Below, piece by piece: positions 1 to 7,970 of a stretch of 64,000 nucleotides of DNA. Every line of letters starts with the position of its first letter. Within the stretch, counting starts at the first letter, position 1. Position numbers and translations under genes: made by a program. Origin of the DNA: Oscillospiraceae bacterium (GTDB lineage Bacteria > Bacillota > Clostridia > Oscillospirales > Oscillospiraceae). The notes under the pieces are model-generated. The model was not told the origin of the DNA. It did no database searches and saw only the letters and a program-made list of their open reading frames with translations. The DNA is taken from assembly GCA_022846075.1 (NCBI GenBank), contig AP025582.1, positions 806,001 to 870,000 on the forward strand, written 5' to 3'.

Positions 1-16
1 TAGAGACAAAAAGGTG

Positions 17-140
17 TTGCTTTTTGTCGAATGAGACGGTATGATTTGAGCATAAAAGATTGTATACAACGAAAATACAAAAGAGGCAAAAGGAAAATCA
101 ATCTCAACAAGCAATTTTTTAAAGCCAAAATTGTATACAA
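17..140 (+). promoter_or_regulatory. Promoter with twin GntR-type palindromic operators
   Basis: The leader before the first gene is AT-rich. TTGCTT (17-22), 17 bases, then TATGAT (40-45) is a plausible sigma-A promoter. Two perfect copies of the 10-base palindrome TTGTATACAA lie at 60-69 and 131-140, 71 bp apart. Palindromes centred on GTATAC are typical operators of FadR/FCD-type GntR regulators. The first copy would sit just after the transcription start, so repression is the simplest reading. No regulator gene is adjacent inside the window. Confidence 0.6.
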
Positions 141-192
141 GTGGTATCCAATCTAAAGCAAAAGGGTCAATATTTGAAGGAGGTAAATTAAA

Positions 193-1395
193 ATGGCAGA
201 TTTGAGAGTTACGGTGAACGGTGTCACATTCCCCAACCCCGTGATCGTGGGTTCCGCGTCTCCCTCCATGGATTGGATCGGTGTGAAAAAGGGCATCGAG
301 GGCGGCTCCGGCGGCGTGATCGTCAAGTCCCTGTTCGGGGAGAAGGGCCGTCTGGGCCGCAGCTTCCCCCGTCCTCGCTTCAAGCTCTATGACTACAAGA
401 ACTATCCCGGCTACCCCGAGAAGCTGCCCCACGCCTTCACGCTGAACTCCCTGGAGGAGTGCTCCCACTTCGGCTATCAGGAGTACATGGAGGACGTGAA
501 CAAGGCCAAGGACGCCGTGGGTGATAAGGGCATCGTCATGGCCAGCCTCTCCGGCGTCACCCTGGACGAGTGGGAAGAGATGGTGGGCCTGGTCAACGAG
601 ACCAACGCCGACTGGGTGGAGCTCAACGTCTCCTGCCCCTTTGCCGCCGACATGGGCGTGAAGATGGGCGCCGGCGCCGTGGATATGACCGCCGACGTGG
701 TCCGCACCTGCGCCAAGCTGCTGAAGAAGCCCTTCAGCGTCAAGGTCTCTCCCCAGACTGTGGACCAGTCCAGCGTGGCTCTGGCCTGCCAGGAGGCCGG
801 CGCCCAGTGCATCAACCTCTCCGCCCGTTTCTCCGGCTTCGATCTGGACATCGACCAGGCCCGTCCCGTGGGCCCCGGCGCCCAGGGCGGCTGGGGCGGC
901 CCCTACTTCATCGGCTACGGCCTGAAGAATGTGGCCATCGCCGCCAAGAAGCTCAGCGTGCCCATCATTGCCGGCTTGGGCGTGTGGGATTGGCGCGATA
1001 TCATCAAATATACCATGGTGGGCGCCCATCTGGTGCAGTCCGGCGTGGGTATCATGCTCCAGGGCTACGACGTGGCCAAGAAGTGGAACGAGAACATCAG
1101 CCAATGGCTGGACGCCCGGGGCTACAGCTCCCTGGACGACATCCGCGGCATGGCCCTGCCCAACGTGCTGAAGACCGCCGAGGTGGAGCGGGCTCCCGAG
1201 GGCGTGTACGGCAAGGTGGATTATGAGAAGTGCACCAAGTGCGGCGTGTGCAAGCGCAGCTGCTTCTACGACGCCATCACCCTCACCAAGTGCGGCGCCG
1301 TCATCGACCAGCACAAGTGCGACGGCTGCGGCATGTGCATGGAGGTCTGCCCGGTCAACGCCGTGAGCATGACTTCCGCCCAGCATCGGGTCTGA
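193..1395 (+). CDS. PreA-like FMN/Fe-S dihydropyrimidine-dehydrogenase-family oxidoreductase
   Basis: A 400-residue cytoplasmic flavoprotein: an FMN-binding TIM barrel of the dihydroorotate/dihydropyrimidine dehydrogenase family fused to a C-terminal ferredoxin domain. The NVSCP motif places the family's catalytic cysteine at residue 148. Two CxxCxxCxxxC motifs (cysteines 347-357 and 376-386) should hold two [4Fe-4S] clusters. AAGGAGGT lies eight bases before the ATG. Known relatives (PreA) reduce uracil or thymine with a PreT partner, but there is no PreT or pyrimidine gene here. It is followed 31 bp later by a fumarate-reductase-type flavoprotein, so the two may form an electron-transfer pair acting on the unknown substrate of this operon. 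The family is certain; the substrate is not. Confidence 0.85.
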   Translation: MADLRVTVNGVTFPNPVIVGSASPSMDWIGVKKGIEGGSGGVIVKSLFGEKGRLGRSFPRPRFKLYDYKNYPGYPEKLPHAFTLNSLEECSHFGYQEYMEDVNKAKDAVGDKGIVMASLSGVTLDEWEEMVGLVNETNADWVELNVSCPFAADMGVKMGAGAVDMTADVVRTCAKLLKKPFSVKVSPQTVDQSSVALACQEAGAQCINLSARFSGFDLDIDQARPVGPGAQGGWGGPYFIGYGLKNVAIAAKKLSVPIIAGLGVWDWRDIIKYTMVGAHLVQSGVGIMLQGYDVAKKWNENISQWLDARGYSSLDDIRGMALPNVLKTAEVERAPEGVYGKVDYEKCTKCGVCKRSCFYDAITLTKCGAVIDQHKCDGCGMCMEVCPVNAVSMTSAQHRV

Positions 1396-1426
1396 TTTTC
1401 AAAACGACCGCCGGGAGGGTGAGGAA

Positions 1427-3052
1427 ATGAGAGAGATACGCTGCGACGTCCTGGTGGTGGGCGGCGGCGCCGCCGGCAGCCGGGCCGCCTACGAGGCCAA
1501 ACGGGCCCACCCCGAGCTGGAGGTGATGCTGGTCGTCACCGGCAGTTTTGAGGCCGGCGGCAGCACCAACATGGTGGCCTCCGAGGCCCTGGGCATCAAC
1601 GCCCCCTTCGACTATGAGAAAGACGGGGACGACCCGGAGGTCTACCTCATGGACACCCTGGAGACCGGCGGCGGCCTGGGGGACCCGGCGCTGTGCCGGG
1701 TCCTGGCCCAGGAGTCGGCCGACCGGGTGGGGGAGCTGATGGACCTGGGGGTCCGGTTCATCCGGGAGGGGGACCACCCCCAGCAGCAGAAGCTCTCCGG
1801 CTGTACCAAGGCCCGCAGCCTCACCTGCGGCGGGAGCACCGGGCGGCAGATCACCGCCTGCCTCAAGGCGGCGGCTCAGGAGCGCAACGTGACCATCCTG
1901 GAGGACACTCAGATCGTGAAGCTCCTCCAGGACGGGAACGGGCGGGTGACGGGCGCCGCCGGGATCTGCCGGGGAAAGCCCACCCTCTTCCGGGCCGGGG
2001 CGGTGGTCCTGGCCACCGGCGGGGCGGGGAGCATCTTCTCCGTAAACGTCACGCCCCCCAGCCAGACCGGGGACGGCTGGGCCATGGCCTACGAGGCGGG
2101 CTGCCGGTTTGTGAACATGGAGTTTTTCCAGATCGGTCCCGCTGTGGCCAAGCCCGGATTCCAGTTCATCATCCACAGCCACATGTGGCGCTTCCTCCCC
2201 AAGCTGACCAACCGGGATGGGGAGGAATTCCTGGCCCGGTACTGCCGGGACGGGGTCACCCCCGAGCGGGCGCTGGAGCTCAAGGCCATGTCCTACCCCT
2301 TCTCGGTGCGCACCGACGCCAAGTACGTGGACATCGCCGTGTTCCAGGAGTTGGCGGCGGGCCGGGGCGGCCCCAACGGCGGTGTTTTCTTCGACGTGAC
2401 CCACGTGTCCAGGGAAGAGCTGCTGGAGAAGGCCCCCATCACCTATCACACGCTGCTGAAGGCCGGCATCGACTGCGCCGGAGAGCCCCTGGAGCTGACC
2501 ATGGCGGTGCAGAACTTCAACGGCGGCATCCTCATCGACGGGAACGGCTTCACCGGCGTGGAGGGCCTCTACGCCGCCGGGGAGATCACCGGCGGCGTCC
2601 ACGGCTCCGACCGGCCGGGGGGCAACAACCTGACGGACACCCAGGTCTTCGGATACCGGGCGGGCCGGGCGGCGGCGGATGCCGCGGCCCAGGCCAGGCC
2701 CAGCTTCGCCGGGGACGCTCTGGAAGGGCTGGAGCTGGAAGTCCTCCCTGGGGAGCGTTCGCTGGTGAAGGAGAGCGAGGAGCTCTATTACCGGGAACTG
2801 ACGGTAGTGCGGCGGGAGGAAGGGCTGAAAAAGGTCCTGGACTTTGTGGACGCCCACCTCCGCCCCGGCATCTCCGTACCGCTTTACAACCGGCTGCTTC
2901 TGGGGCGGCTCTTCGCCACGGCGCAGCTGGCCCGGACTGAGAGCCGGGGGACCCACTACCGGGAGGACTGCCCGGAGACCGACCCCGCCTGGCGGCGGAG
3001 GATGGTCTATCAAAAGGGCCCCGCCGGGGAGCCGGTCCTCTGCAAGGAATAG
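1427..3052 (+). CDS. FAD-dependent oxidoreductase, fumarate reductase/succinate dehydrogenase flavoprotein type
   Basis: A 541-residue FAD_binding_2-family protein. The N-terminus has the dinucleotide-binding GGGAAG motif after a short beta strand (about residues 8-18). The middle carries ATGGAG, and the C-terminal FAD contact is visible as GLYAAGE followed by GGVHGSDRPGGNNL (about residues 385-405). It has no signal peptide and no haem sites, so it is a soluble cytoplasmic enzyme, unlike secreted fumarate reductases. It probably reduces or oxidises a C-C bond next to a carboxylate. It lies between the PreA-like gene and the first RraA gene in one tight run. The ATG follows GGGAGGGTGAGGAA. 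Its exact substrate cannot be read from the sequence. Confidence 0.85.
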   Translation: MREIRCDVLVVGGGAAGSRAAYEAKRAHPELEVMLVVTGSFEAGGSTNMVASEALGINAPFDYEKDGDDPEVYLMDTLETGGGLGDPALCRVLAQESADRVGELMDLGVRFIREGDHPQQQKLSGCTKARSLTCGGSTGRQITACLKAAAQERNVTILEDTQIVKLLQDGNGRVTGAAGICRGKPTLFRAGAVVLATGGAGSIFSVNVTPPSQTGDGWAMAYEAGCRFVNMEFFQIGPAVAKPGFQFIIHSHMWRFLPKLTNRDGEEFLARYCRDGVTPERALELKAMSYPFSVRTDAKYVDIAVFQELAAGRGGPNGGVFFDVTHVSREELLEKAPITYHTLLKAGIDCAGEPLELTMAVQNFNGGILIDGNGFTGVEGLYAAGEITGGVHGSDRPGGNNLTDTQVFGYRAGRAAADAAAQARPSFAGDALEGLELEVLPGERSLVKESEELYYRELTVVRREEGLKKVLDFVDAHLRPGISVPLYNRLLLGRLFATAQLARTESRGTHYREDCPETDPAWRRRMVYQKGPAGEPVLCKE

Positions 3053-3069
3053 AAAAGAGGGAATACCTT

Positions 3070-3735
3070 ATGTCCAATTTTGACGCGGAGCGCCGCCGCA
3101 GGTTTGAGGCGCTCTCCACCACCAATGTCTCCGACGCCATGGACGCCCTGGGCATCCGGGGCGCCACCTATGGCATCCGCCCCATGTGGCACACCATGGA
3201 CAGGGTCCTGGGCCCCGCCGTCACCCTGAAGATGACGGCGGCGGGGGAGACCAAGGGAAAGTACCACCTGGGGGTCAAGGCCATCGACGCGGCCCGGTCC
3301 GGGGACGTGATCGTGGTGGACAACGGCGGCCGGATCGACACCTCCTGCTGGGGCGGCGTCCTGGCCACCGGAGCCAAGCTGAAAGGGATCTCCGGCGTGG
3401 TCATCGACGGTGCCTGCCGGGATCTGGACGAGTGCGTGGAAGTGGGCTTCTCCGTCTACGCCCGGGGCACCGTGGTGGCCACGGCCCGGGGCCGGGTCCA
3501 GGAGGAGGCCACCAACGTGATGGTCCAGTTCGGCGGGGTGCAGGTGCGCCCCGGAGACATCATCATGGGCGACAAGAGCGGCGTGGTGGTGGTCCCGGCC
3601 GAGCGGGTGGACGAGGTCCTGGAAAAGGCCGAGTCCCTTTTCCAAAAAGAGGAGGCCATGGTGGCCATGATCCGGGAGGGCAAGACCATGACGGAAATGG
3701 ACGACGCCTTCCAATATGAAAAAATGCTCAAATAG
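3070..3735 (+). CDS. RraA family protein (HMG/CHA aldolase-like), copy 1
   Basis: A 221-residue RraA-fold protein. The family includes 4-hydroxy-4-methyl-2-oxoglutarate and 4-carboxy-4-hydroxy-2-oxoadipate aldolases, which also decarboxylate oxaloacetate, and the RNase E inhibitor RraA. The aldolase signature is present: DNGGR (about residues 84-88), a glycine-rich stretch, then DGACRD with Arg117-Asp118, the residues that bind substrate and metal in true aldolases. Firmicutes lack a classical RNase E and this gene sits in a catabolic operon, so a lyase role is far more likely than RNase inhibition. It starts 17 bp after the flavoprotein gene and is one of three paralogues here. Confidence 0.82.
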   Translation: MSNFDAERRRRFEALSTTNVSDAMDALGIRGATYGIRPMWHTMDRVLGPAVTLKMTAAGETKGKYHLGVKAIDAARSGDVIVVDNGGRIDTSCWGGVLATGAKLKGISGVVIDGACRDLDECVEVGFSVYARGTVVATARGRVQEEATNVMVQFGGVQVRPGDIIMGDKSGVVVVPAERVDEVLEKAESLFQKEEAMVAMIREGKTMTEMDDAFQYEKMLK

Positions 3736-3791
3736 AAGAGAGCGGTAGACGGGTCTCCGGAGTGCGGGCAGAGAAAAGGAGGACCCCACGG

Positions 3792-5750
3792 ATGAAATTG
3801 TTCCGCAGGAAAGCAGAAACAACGGACGGCGAGCCTGAGAAGCAGGCCGTCGTGACCAAGCGAAACCTGACGGGTGTACTGGAAAAGGTCGCCACGGCGG
3901 CCTGCGTCATCGGGGTCGTGTTCCAGCTTTACAACGCGGGTTTCGGCGTGATGACTGAGATCCAGCTGCGCGCGTTCCACTGGATGTACATTGGGTTTTT
4001 AGGCTTTTTACTTTACGGGTTCAACCCGTCCCGGCACACGGACAAAGTCCCCGTCTACGACATCATCTGCGCGCTCCTGACAGCGGGATGCTGTATCTAC
4101 CTGTTCCTCTCCTGGGACCGCATCGCCCGCAACTTCGGCTTCATCAACACGGTGGATACGGTGGTGGGCGTGGTCCTGGTCCTGCTGGTGCTGGAGCTGA
4201 CCCGGCGGGCCATCGGCATGCCCCTTGTGATCATTTCCCTGCTGTTCCTTCTCTACGCGTTTTTGGGCGGACACATCACGGGACTGTTCGCCAGCAAGGA
4301 TTTCACCCTCAACCAGGTTATCCGCACCCTCTTCGCCAGCACCGACGGCATCTTCGGCATGCCCATCGGCGTGTCGGCCTCCTACGTGGTGCTTTTCATC
4401 CTCTTCGGCTCCTTCCTGCAGGAGTCGGGGGGCGGCGAGCTCTTCACCGACGTGGCCTTCGGTCTGGTGGGGCGGTACCGGGGCGGGCCGGCCAAGGCCT
4501 CGGTGGTGAGCAGCTGCCTCTTCGGCATGATCTCCGGGGCGGCGGTGGCCAACGTGGTCACCACGGGCACCTTCACCATCCCCCTGATGAAAAAGGGCGG
4601 GTATAAGGATCATTTTGCCGGCGCGGTAGAGGCGGTGGCCTCCTGCGGCGGGCAGTTCATGCCCCCCATCATGGGGGCGGCCGCCTTTATGATCGCCACC
4701 AACTGCGACGTGCCCTACGGCGTGGTGGCCATCTCCGCCATCGTGCCCGCCCTGCTGTATTACTTCTACCTCTTCTTGTGCCTGGACATGGAGGCCAAAA
4801 AGACCGGGCTCAAGGGCCTGCCGGCCGAGGAGCTCCCCTCCGTCAAAGGGGCGCTGAAGGCCAGGGGCCACATGCTGATCCCCCTGGTGGTCCTCATTGC
4901 CCTGCTGGTGAGCGGCTATTCCCCGGGCAAGTCGGTGTTCTGGAGCATCCTGCTCCTCATCGCCACCGCCGCCCTCCGGAAAAACACCCGCATGGGCTGG
5001 AAGAGCATCGTCCGGGCCATCCGCAACGGTGTGTACGGCGCCTCGGCCGTGGCCATCGCCTGCGCCTGCGCTGGCATCATCTCGGGGGTCATCTCCCTCA
5101 CCGGTTTGGGCCTGCGCTTCTCCTCCATCCTGATCCAGCTCTCCGGCGGCCATCTGCTCGTCATGCTGGCGCTGACCATGCTGGCGGCCATCATCATGGG
5201 CATGGGCCTGCCCACCTCGGCGGCCTACGTGATCCTCTCCGTGCTCACCAGTCCCGCCCTCATCTCCCTGGGCGTGGAGCCCCTGGCCGCGCATTTCTTC
5301 ATTTTCTTCTTCGCCTGCATCTCCACCATCACTCCGCCTGTGGCCCTGTCGGCCTACGCCGGGGCCGGCATCGCCGGAGCCGACCCCATGAAGACGGGCT
5401 GGACCGCCTTCATGTTGGGGCTGGCGGGCTACATCGTGCCCTACCTGGTGGTCTATAAGCCCAGCATCATGCTGGTGGGGACCCCCGTTCTCCCGTCGCT
5501 GATCGACGTGACCTTCTCCGTGGTGGCCGTCGTCAGCATGACCTTCGCGGTGGCCGGCTTCCTGGGCAGGAAGCATCTTGCCGTCCCCCTGCGCCTGGCC
5601 TTCGCGGTGTTCAGCGCCATGATCTTTCTGGACACCGGGAACCTGGCCGATCTGATCGCCACGGCGCTTTTCCTGGGGCTGTGGCTGGCCCTGAACCTGT
5701 ATCAGCGCAAAAAATCCGGCGATGGAAGTCCACCTCTGGCCGCGGCATAG
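3792..5750 (+). CDS. Fused TRAP transporter permease (4TM/12TM), copy 1
   Basis: A 652-residue integral membrane protein joining a DctQ-like N-terminal four-helix part to a DctM-like large permease, the fusion typical of TRAP systems using TAXI binding proteins. Hydrophobic helices run throughout, and the conserved loop GMGLPTSAAYV is visible in the second half. I chose ATG 3792 because AAAGGAGG lies eight bases upstream; the in-frame ATG at 3762 has no good ribosome site and would add ten charged residues. Its partner TAXI lipoprotein follows 29 bp later. Such systems use a sodium gradient to import organic acids. Confidence 0.92.
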   Translation: MKLFRRKAETTDGEPEKQAVVTKRNLTGVLEKVATAACVIGVVFQLYNAGFGVMTEIQLRAFHWMYIGFLGFLLYGFNPSRHTDKVPVYDIICALLTAGCCIYLFLSWDRIARNFGFINTVDTVVGVVLVLLVLELTRRAIGMPLVIISLLFLLYAFLGGHITGLFASKDFTLNQVIRTLFASTDGIFGMPIGVSASYVVLFILFGSFLQESGGGELFTDVAFGLVGRYRGGPAKASVVSSCLFGMISGAAVANVVTTGTFTIPLMKKGGYKDHFAGAVEAVASCGGQFMPPIMGAAAFMIATNCDVPYGVVAISAIVPALLYYFYLFLCLDMEAKKTGLKGLPAEELPSVKGALKARGHMLIPLVVLIALLVSGYSPGKSVFWSILLLIATAALRKNTRMGWKSIVRAIRNGVYGASAVAIACACAGIISGVISLTGLGLRFSSILIQLSGGHLLVMLALTMLAAIIMGMGLPTSAAYVILSVLTSPALISLGVEPLAAHFFIFFFACISTITPPVALSAYAGAGIAGADPMKTGWTAFMLGLAGYIVPYLVVYKPSIMLVGTPVLPSLIDVTFSVVAVVSMTFAVAGFLGRKHLAVPLRLAFAVFSAMIFLDTGNLADLIATALFLGLWLALNLYQRKKSGDGSPPLAAA

Positions 5751-5779
5751 CCGCGAGATTTCATTGAGGAGGTTTCACA

Positions 5780-6802
5780 ATGAAAAACGGGAAATTGCGC
5801 GCTTGCTCCATCCTGCTGGCAGGCAGTATGCTGTTCCTCACCGCCTGCGGCGACAAAACGGCGGCACAGTCCGCCGGACCGGAGGCATCCGGAGCGCCCT
5901 CCCAGGCGGCCGCACCGGCGCCGGGAGATCAGGTCTTTTCCCTGGTGACGGCCAGCCTGGGCGGGACCTACTACATCGTGGGCTCCGGCCTGGCGGAGGT
6001 CCTCTCCCAGAACGTGGACGGGCTGACGGTGAACAACGTGGTCTCCCAGGGCTCCACCGCCAACGCCATCAAGGTGGGCACCGGGGAATCCGAGCTGGGC
6101 ATCACCAACTACTACTCCGGCCTGCGGGCCCTGGAGGGCACCGAGCCCTTCGACCAGTCCTACGACATTATGGGCATCTGCACCCTTCAGTACAGCATCA
6201 TCCAGTTCAACTCCCTGGCCAATCAGAACATCACCAAGATGACCGATTTGAAGGGTAAACGGGTCTCCATCGGCCCCGCCGGCGGTGGGGGAGCCCTCAT
6301 TTTTGAGGAGATCCTGCCCTATTGGGATATGAACATGGATGACATGAACGTCAGCTACATGTCCTACGCCGACGGCGGCGAGGCCCTCACCGACGGCCGC
6401 ATCGACGTGAACGTCCCCCACGGCGCGCCTCCCCTGGAGGCCATCTCCACCGTGGCGGTCACCAACCCCATCAATATCATCAGCATGGAGCCCGAGGTGC
6501 TGGAAAAGATCTCGGAGGACCTGCCCTACTATGACGCCGCCGTCATCCCCGGCGGCACCTACGCCGGGCTGGATGAGGACATCACCTCCCTGGGCGTCCA
6601 GGACATCCTGGTCTGCCGCTCCGACATGGACGAGGAGACGGTCTATCAGATCACCAAGGCCATCTACGAGCATCTGGAGTACCTCCACTCCATTCACGCC
6701 TCCCTTGCGGGCATGGACTTCGAGGGATACAAGGACTCCCTTGTCCCGCTGCACCCCGGCGCCAAGCGTTTCTATGAGGAAAAAGGCCTGAAACTGGACT
6801 GA
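5780..6802 (+). CDS. TAXI-family TRAP transporter solute-binding lipoprotein, copy 1
   Basis: A 340-residue extracytoplasmic binding protein. The first 23 residues form a lipoprotein signal ending in the lipobox LTAC, so the mature protein is anchored by its cysteine. A linker rich in Ala, Ser and Pro follows, then the TAXI fold with GGTYYIVGSGLAEVL near the start of the mature domain and the KRVSIGPAGGG loop. TGAGGAGG precedes the ATG. It lies directly after the first fused permease and 37 bp before a second TAXI gene. Known TAXI ligands include glutamate and dicarboxylates; the ligand here is unknown. Confidence 0.9.
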   Translation: MKNGKLRACSILLAGSMLFLTACGDKTAAQSAGPEASGAPSQAAAPAPGDQVFSLVTASLGGTYYIVGSGLAEVLSQNVDGLTVNNVVSQGSTANAIKVGTGESELGITNYYSGLRALEGTEPFDQSYDIMGICTLQYSIIQFNSLANQNITKMTDLKGKRVSIGPAGGGGALIFEEILPYWDMNMDDMNVSYMSYADGGEALTDGRIDVNVPHGAPPLEAISTVAVTNPINIISMEPEVLEKISEDLPYYDAAVIPGGTYAGLDEDITSLGVQDILVCRSDMDEETVYQITKAIYEHLEYLHSIHASLAGMDFEGYKDSLVPLHPGAKRFYEEKGLKLD

Positions 6803-6839
6803 GTCAGGAAAATTTGAAATGAAAAAGGAGCTGTCTATT

Positions 6840-7883
6840 GTGAAACACAGAAAAATCTCGGCCCTTCTCGCGCTGACCCTGACCCTCTCCCTGGCGCTGA
6901 GCGCCTGCGGAAACGACAAGCCCCAGCCCTCCGCCTCTGCCTCTGCCGGCGGCGAGCCCTCCGCCCCCGCCTCCGCGGCTCCCGCCCCCGCCGTTACCGA
7001 CATCGCCATCGGCACCGCCGCCTCCGGCGGCGCCTGGTATCCCATCGGCGCCGTCATGTCCGACATCGTCTCCACCTCCGACCTGGGCATCTCCGCCACG
7101 GTGCAGACCACCGGCGGCGGCGTGGAGAACTGCAAGCTCACCAACAACGGCGACTGCGAGCTGTCCATCACCATCGGCTACCTGGCCTACAACGCCCAGA
7201 ACGGCATCGACCCTTACGAGGGGGCCCAGATGGACAACATCAGCTGCCTCTTCGGCGGGCTGTCCGTGGGCGTGATGCAGGTGGTCCTGCCCGGGAACTC
7301 CGACGTCCATACCTTTGCCGACCTGAAGGGCAAAAAGGTGGCCGTGGGCCCCGCCGGCGGCGGCGCCATCACCTGCCTGTCCGCCTGTCTGGAGATGGAG
7401 GGCGTGGCCTACTCCGAGATCACCCCCACCTACGTCAGCTATGACGAGGGCGTGACCATGATGACCGACGGCCACGTGGACGCCGCCATCGTCTACGGCG
7501 GCATCCCCACCTCCGCCGTGTCCACCCTGGTGGCCAGCCAGACCGACTTCCGCCTGCTCACCCTCACCGCCGAGGAGCAGGCCGCCCTTCTGGAGGAGTA
7601 TACCTACTTCGTGCCCGTCACCGTTCCCGCCGACATGTACAGCCTGGGGGAGGACGTACTCACCATCGGCACCCCCAACGTGGTCATCGTCAGCTCCGAT
7701 ATGCCCGAGGATACGGTCTATGACCTGTGCGCCCTCTTCTTCACCGACGAGAACCTGGAGAAGATCCAGGGCTCTCAGCCCTCCGCCAAGGGCCTGACCC
7801 TGGAGAAGGCCGCCACCCAGACCTCCATCCCCCTGCATCCCGGCGCTGAGAAGTACTTCAGAGAAAAGGGCCTGCTGGACTGA
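6840..7883 (+). CDS. TAXI-family TRAP transporter solute-binding lipoprotein, copy 2
   Basis: A 347-residue TAXI binding lipoprotein with lipobox LSAC (cysteine about residue 23). I chose GTG 6840 because AAGGAG (6825-6830) lies nine bases upstream. An in-frame ATG at 6819 would add seven residues and has only a weak AGGAA site; both remain possible. A low-complexity Ala/Ser/Pro linker follows the cysteine, then the TAXI domain with GGAWYPIGAVMSDIV and the KKVAVGPAGGG loop. It is clearly paralogous to the preceding gene but diverged, so the two may bind different ligands. A strong hairpin separates it from the second permease gene. Confidence 0.88.
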   Translation: MKHRKISALLALTLTLSLALSACGNDKPQPSASASAGGEPSAPASAAPAPAVTDIAIGTAASGGAWYPIGAVMSDIVSTSDLGISATVQTTGGGVENCKLTNNGDCELSITIGYLAYNAQNGIDPYEGAQMDNISCLFGGLSVGVMQVVLPGNSDVHTFADLKGKKVAVGPAGGGAITCLSACLEMEGVAYSEITPTYVSYDEGVTMMTDGHVDAAIVYGGIPTSAVSTLVASQTDFRLLTLTAEEQAALLEEYTYFVPVTVPADMYSLGEDVLTIGTPNVVIVSSDMPEDTVYDLCALFFTDENLEKIQGSQPSAKGLTLEKAATQTSIPLHPGAEKYFREKGLLD

Positions 7884-7909
7884 GAAGGGTCCGGCACCCC
7901 AACCCCGCA

Positions 7910-7950
7910 CATGGGGCGCGGGCGGGCATTTGCCCTCCGCGCCCCATGTC
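7910..7950 (+). terminator. Stem-loop between TAXI gene and TRAP permease gene
   Basis: ACATGGGGCGCGG (7910-7922) pairs perfectly with CCGCGCCCCATGT (7938-7950). No U-run follows, so it is more likely an mRNA-stabilising or attenuating hairpin that keeps the binding protein in excess over the permease than a full terminator. Confidence 0.6.
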
Positions 7951-7970
7951 ATTCCAAAGGATGGTGAATT

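Noticed and set aside
193-1395. Dihydroorotate dehydrogenase (pyrD) for pyrimidine synthesis
   Set aside because: The C-terminal two-cluster ferredoxin domain and NVSCP motif fit PreA-type enzymes, and no pyrimidine synthesis gene is nearby.
3070-3735. RraA as a regulator of RNase E
   Set aside because: The Arg-Asp aldolase pair is present and Firmicutes lack the classical RNase E target; operon context is catabolic.
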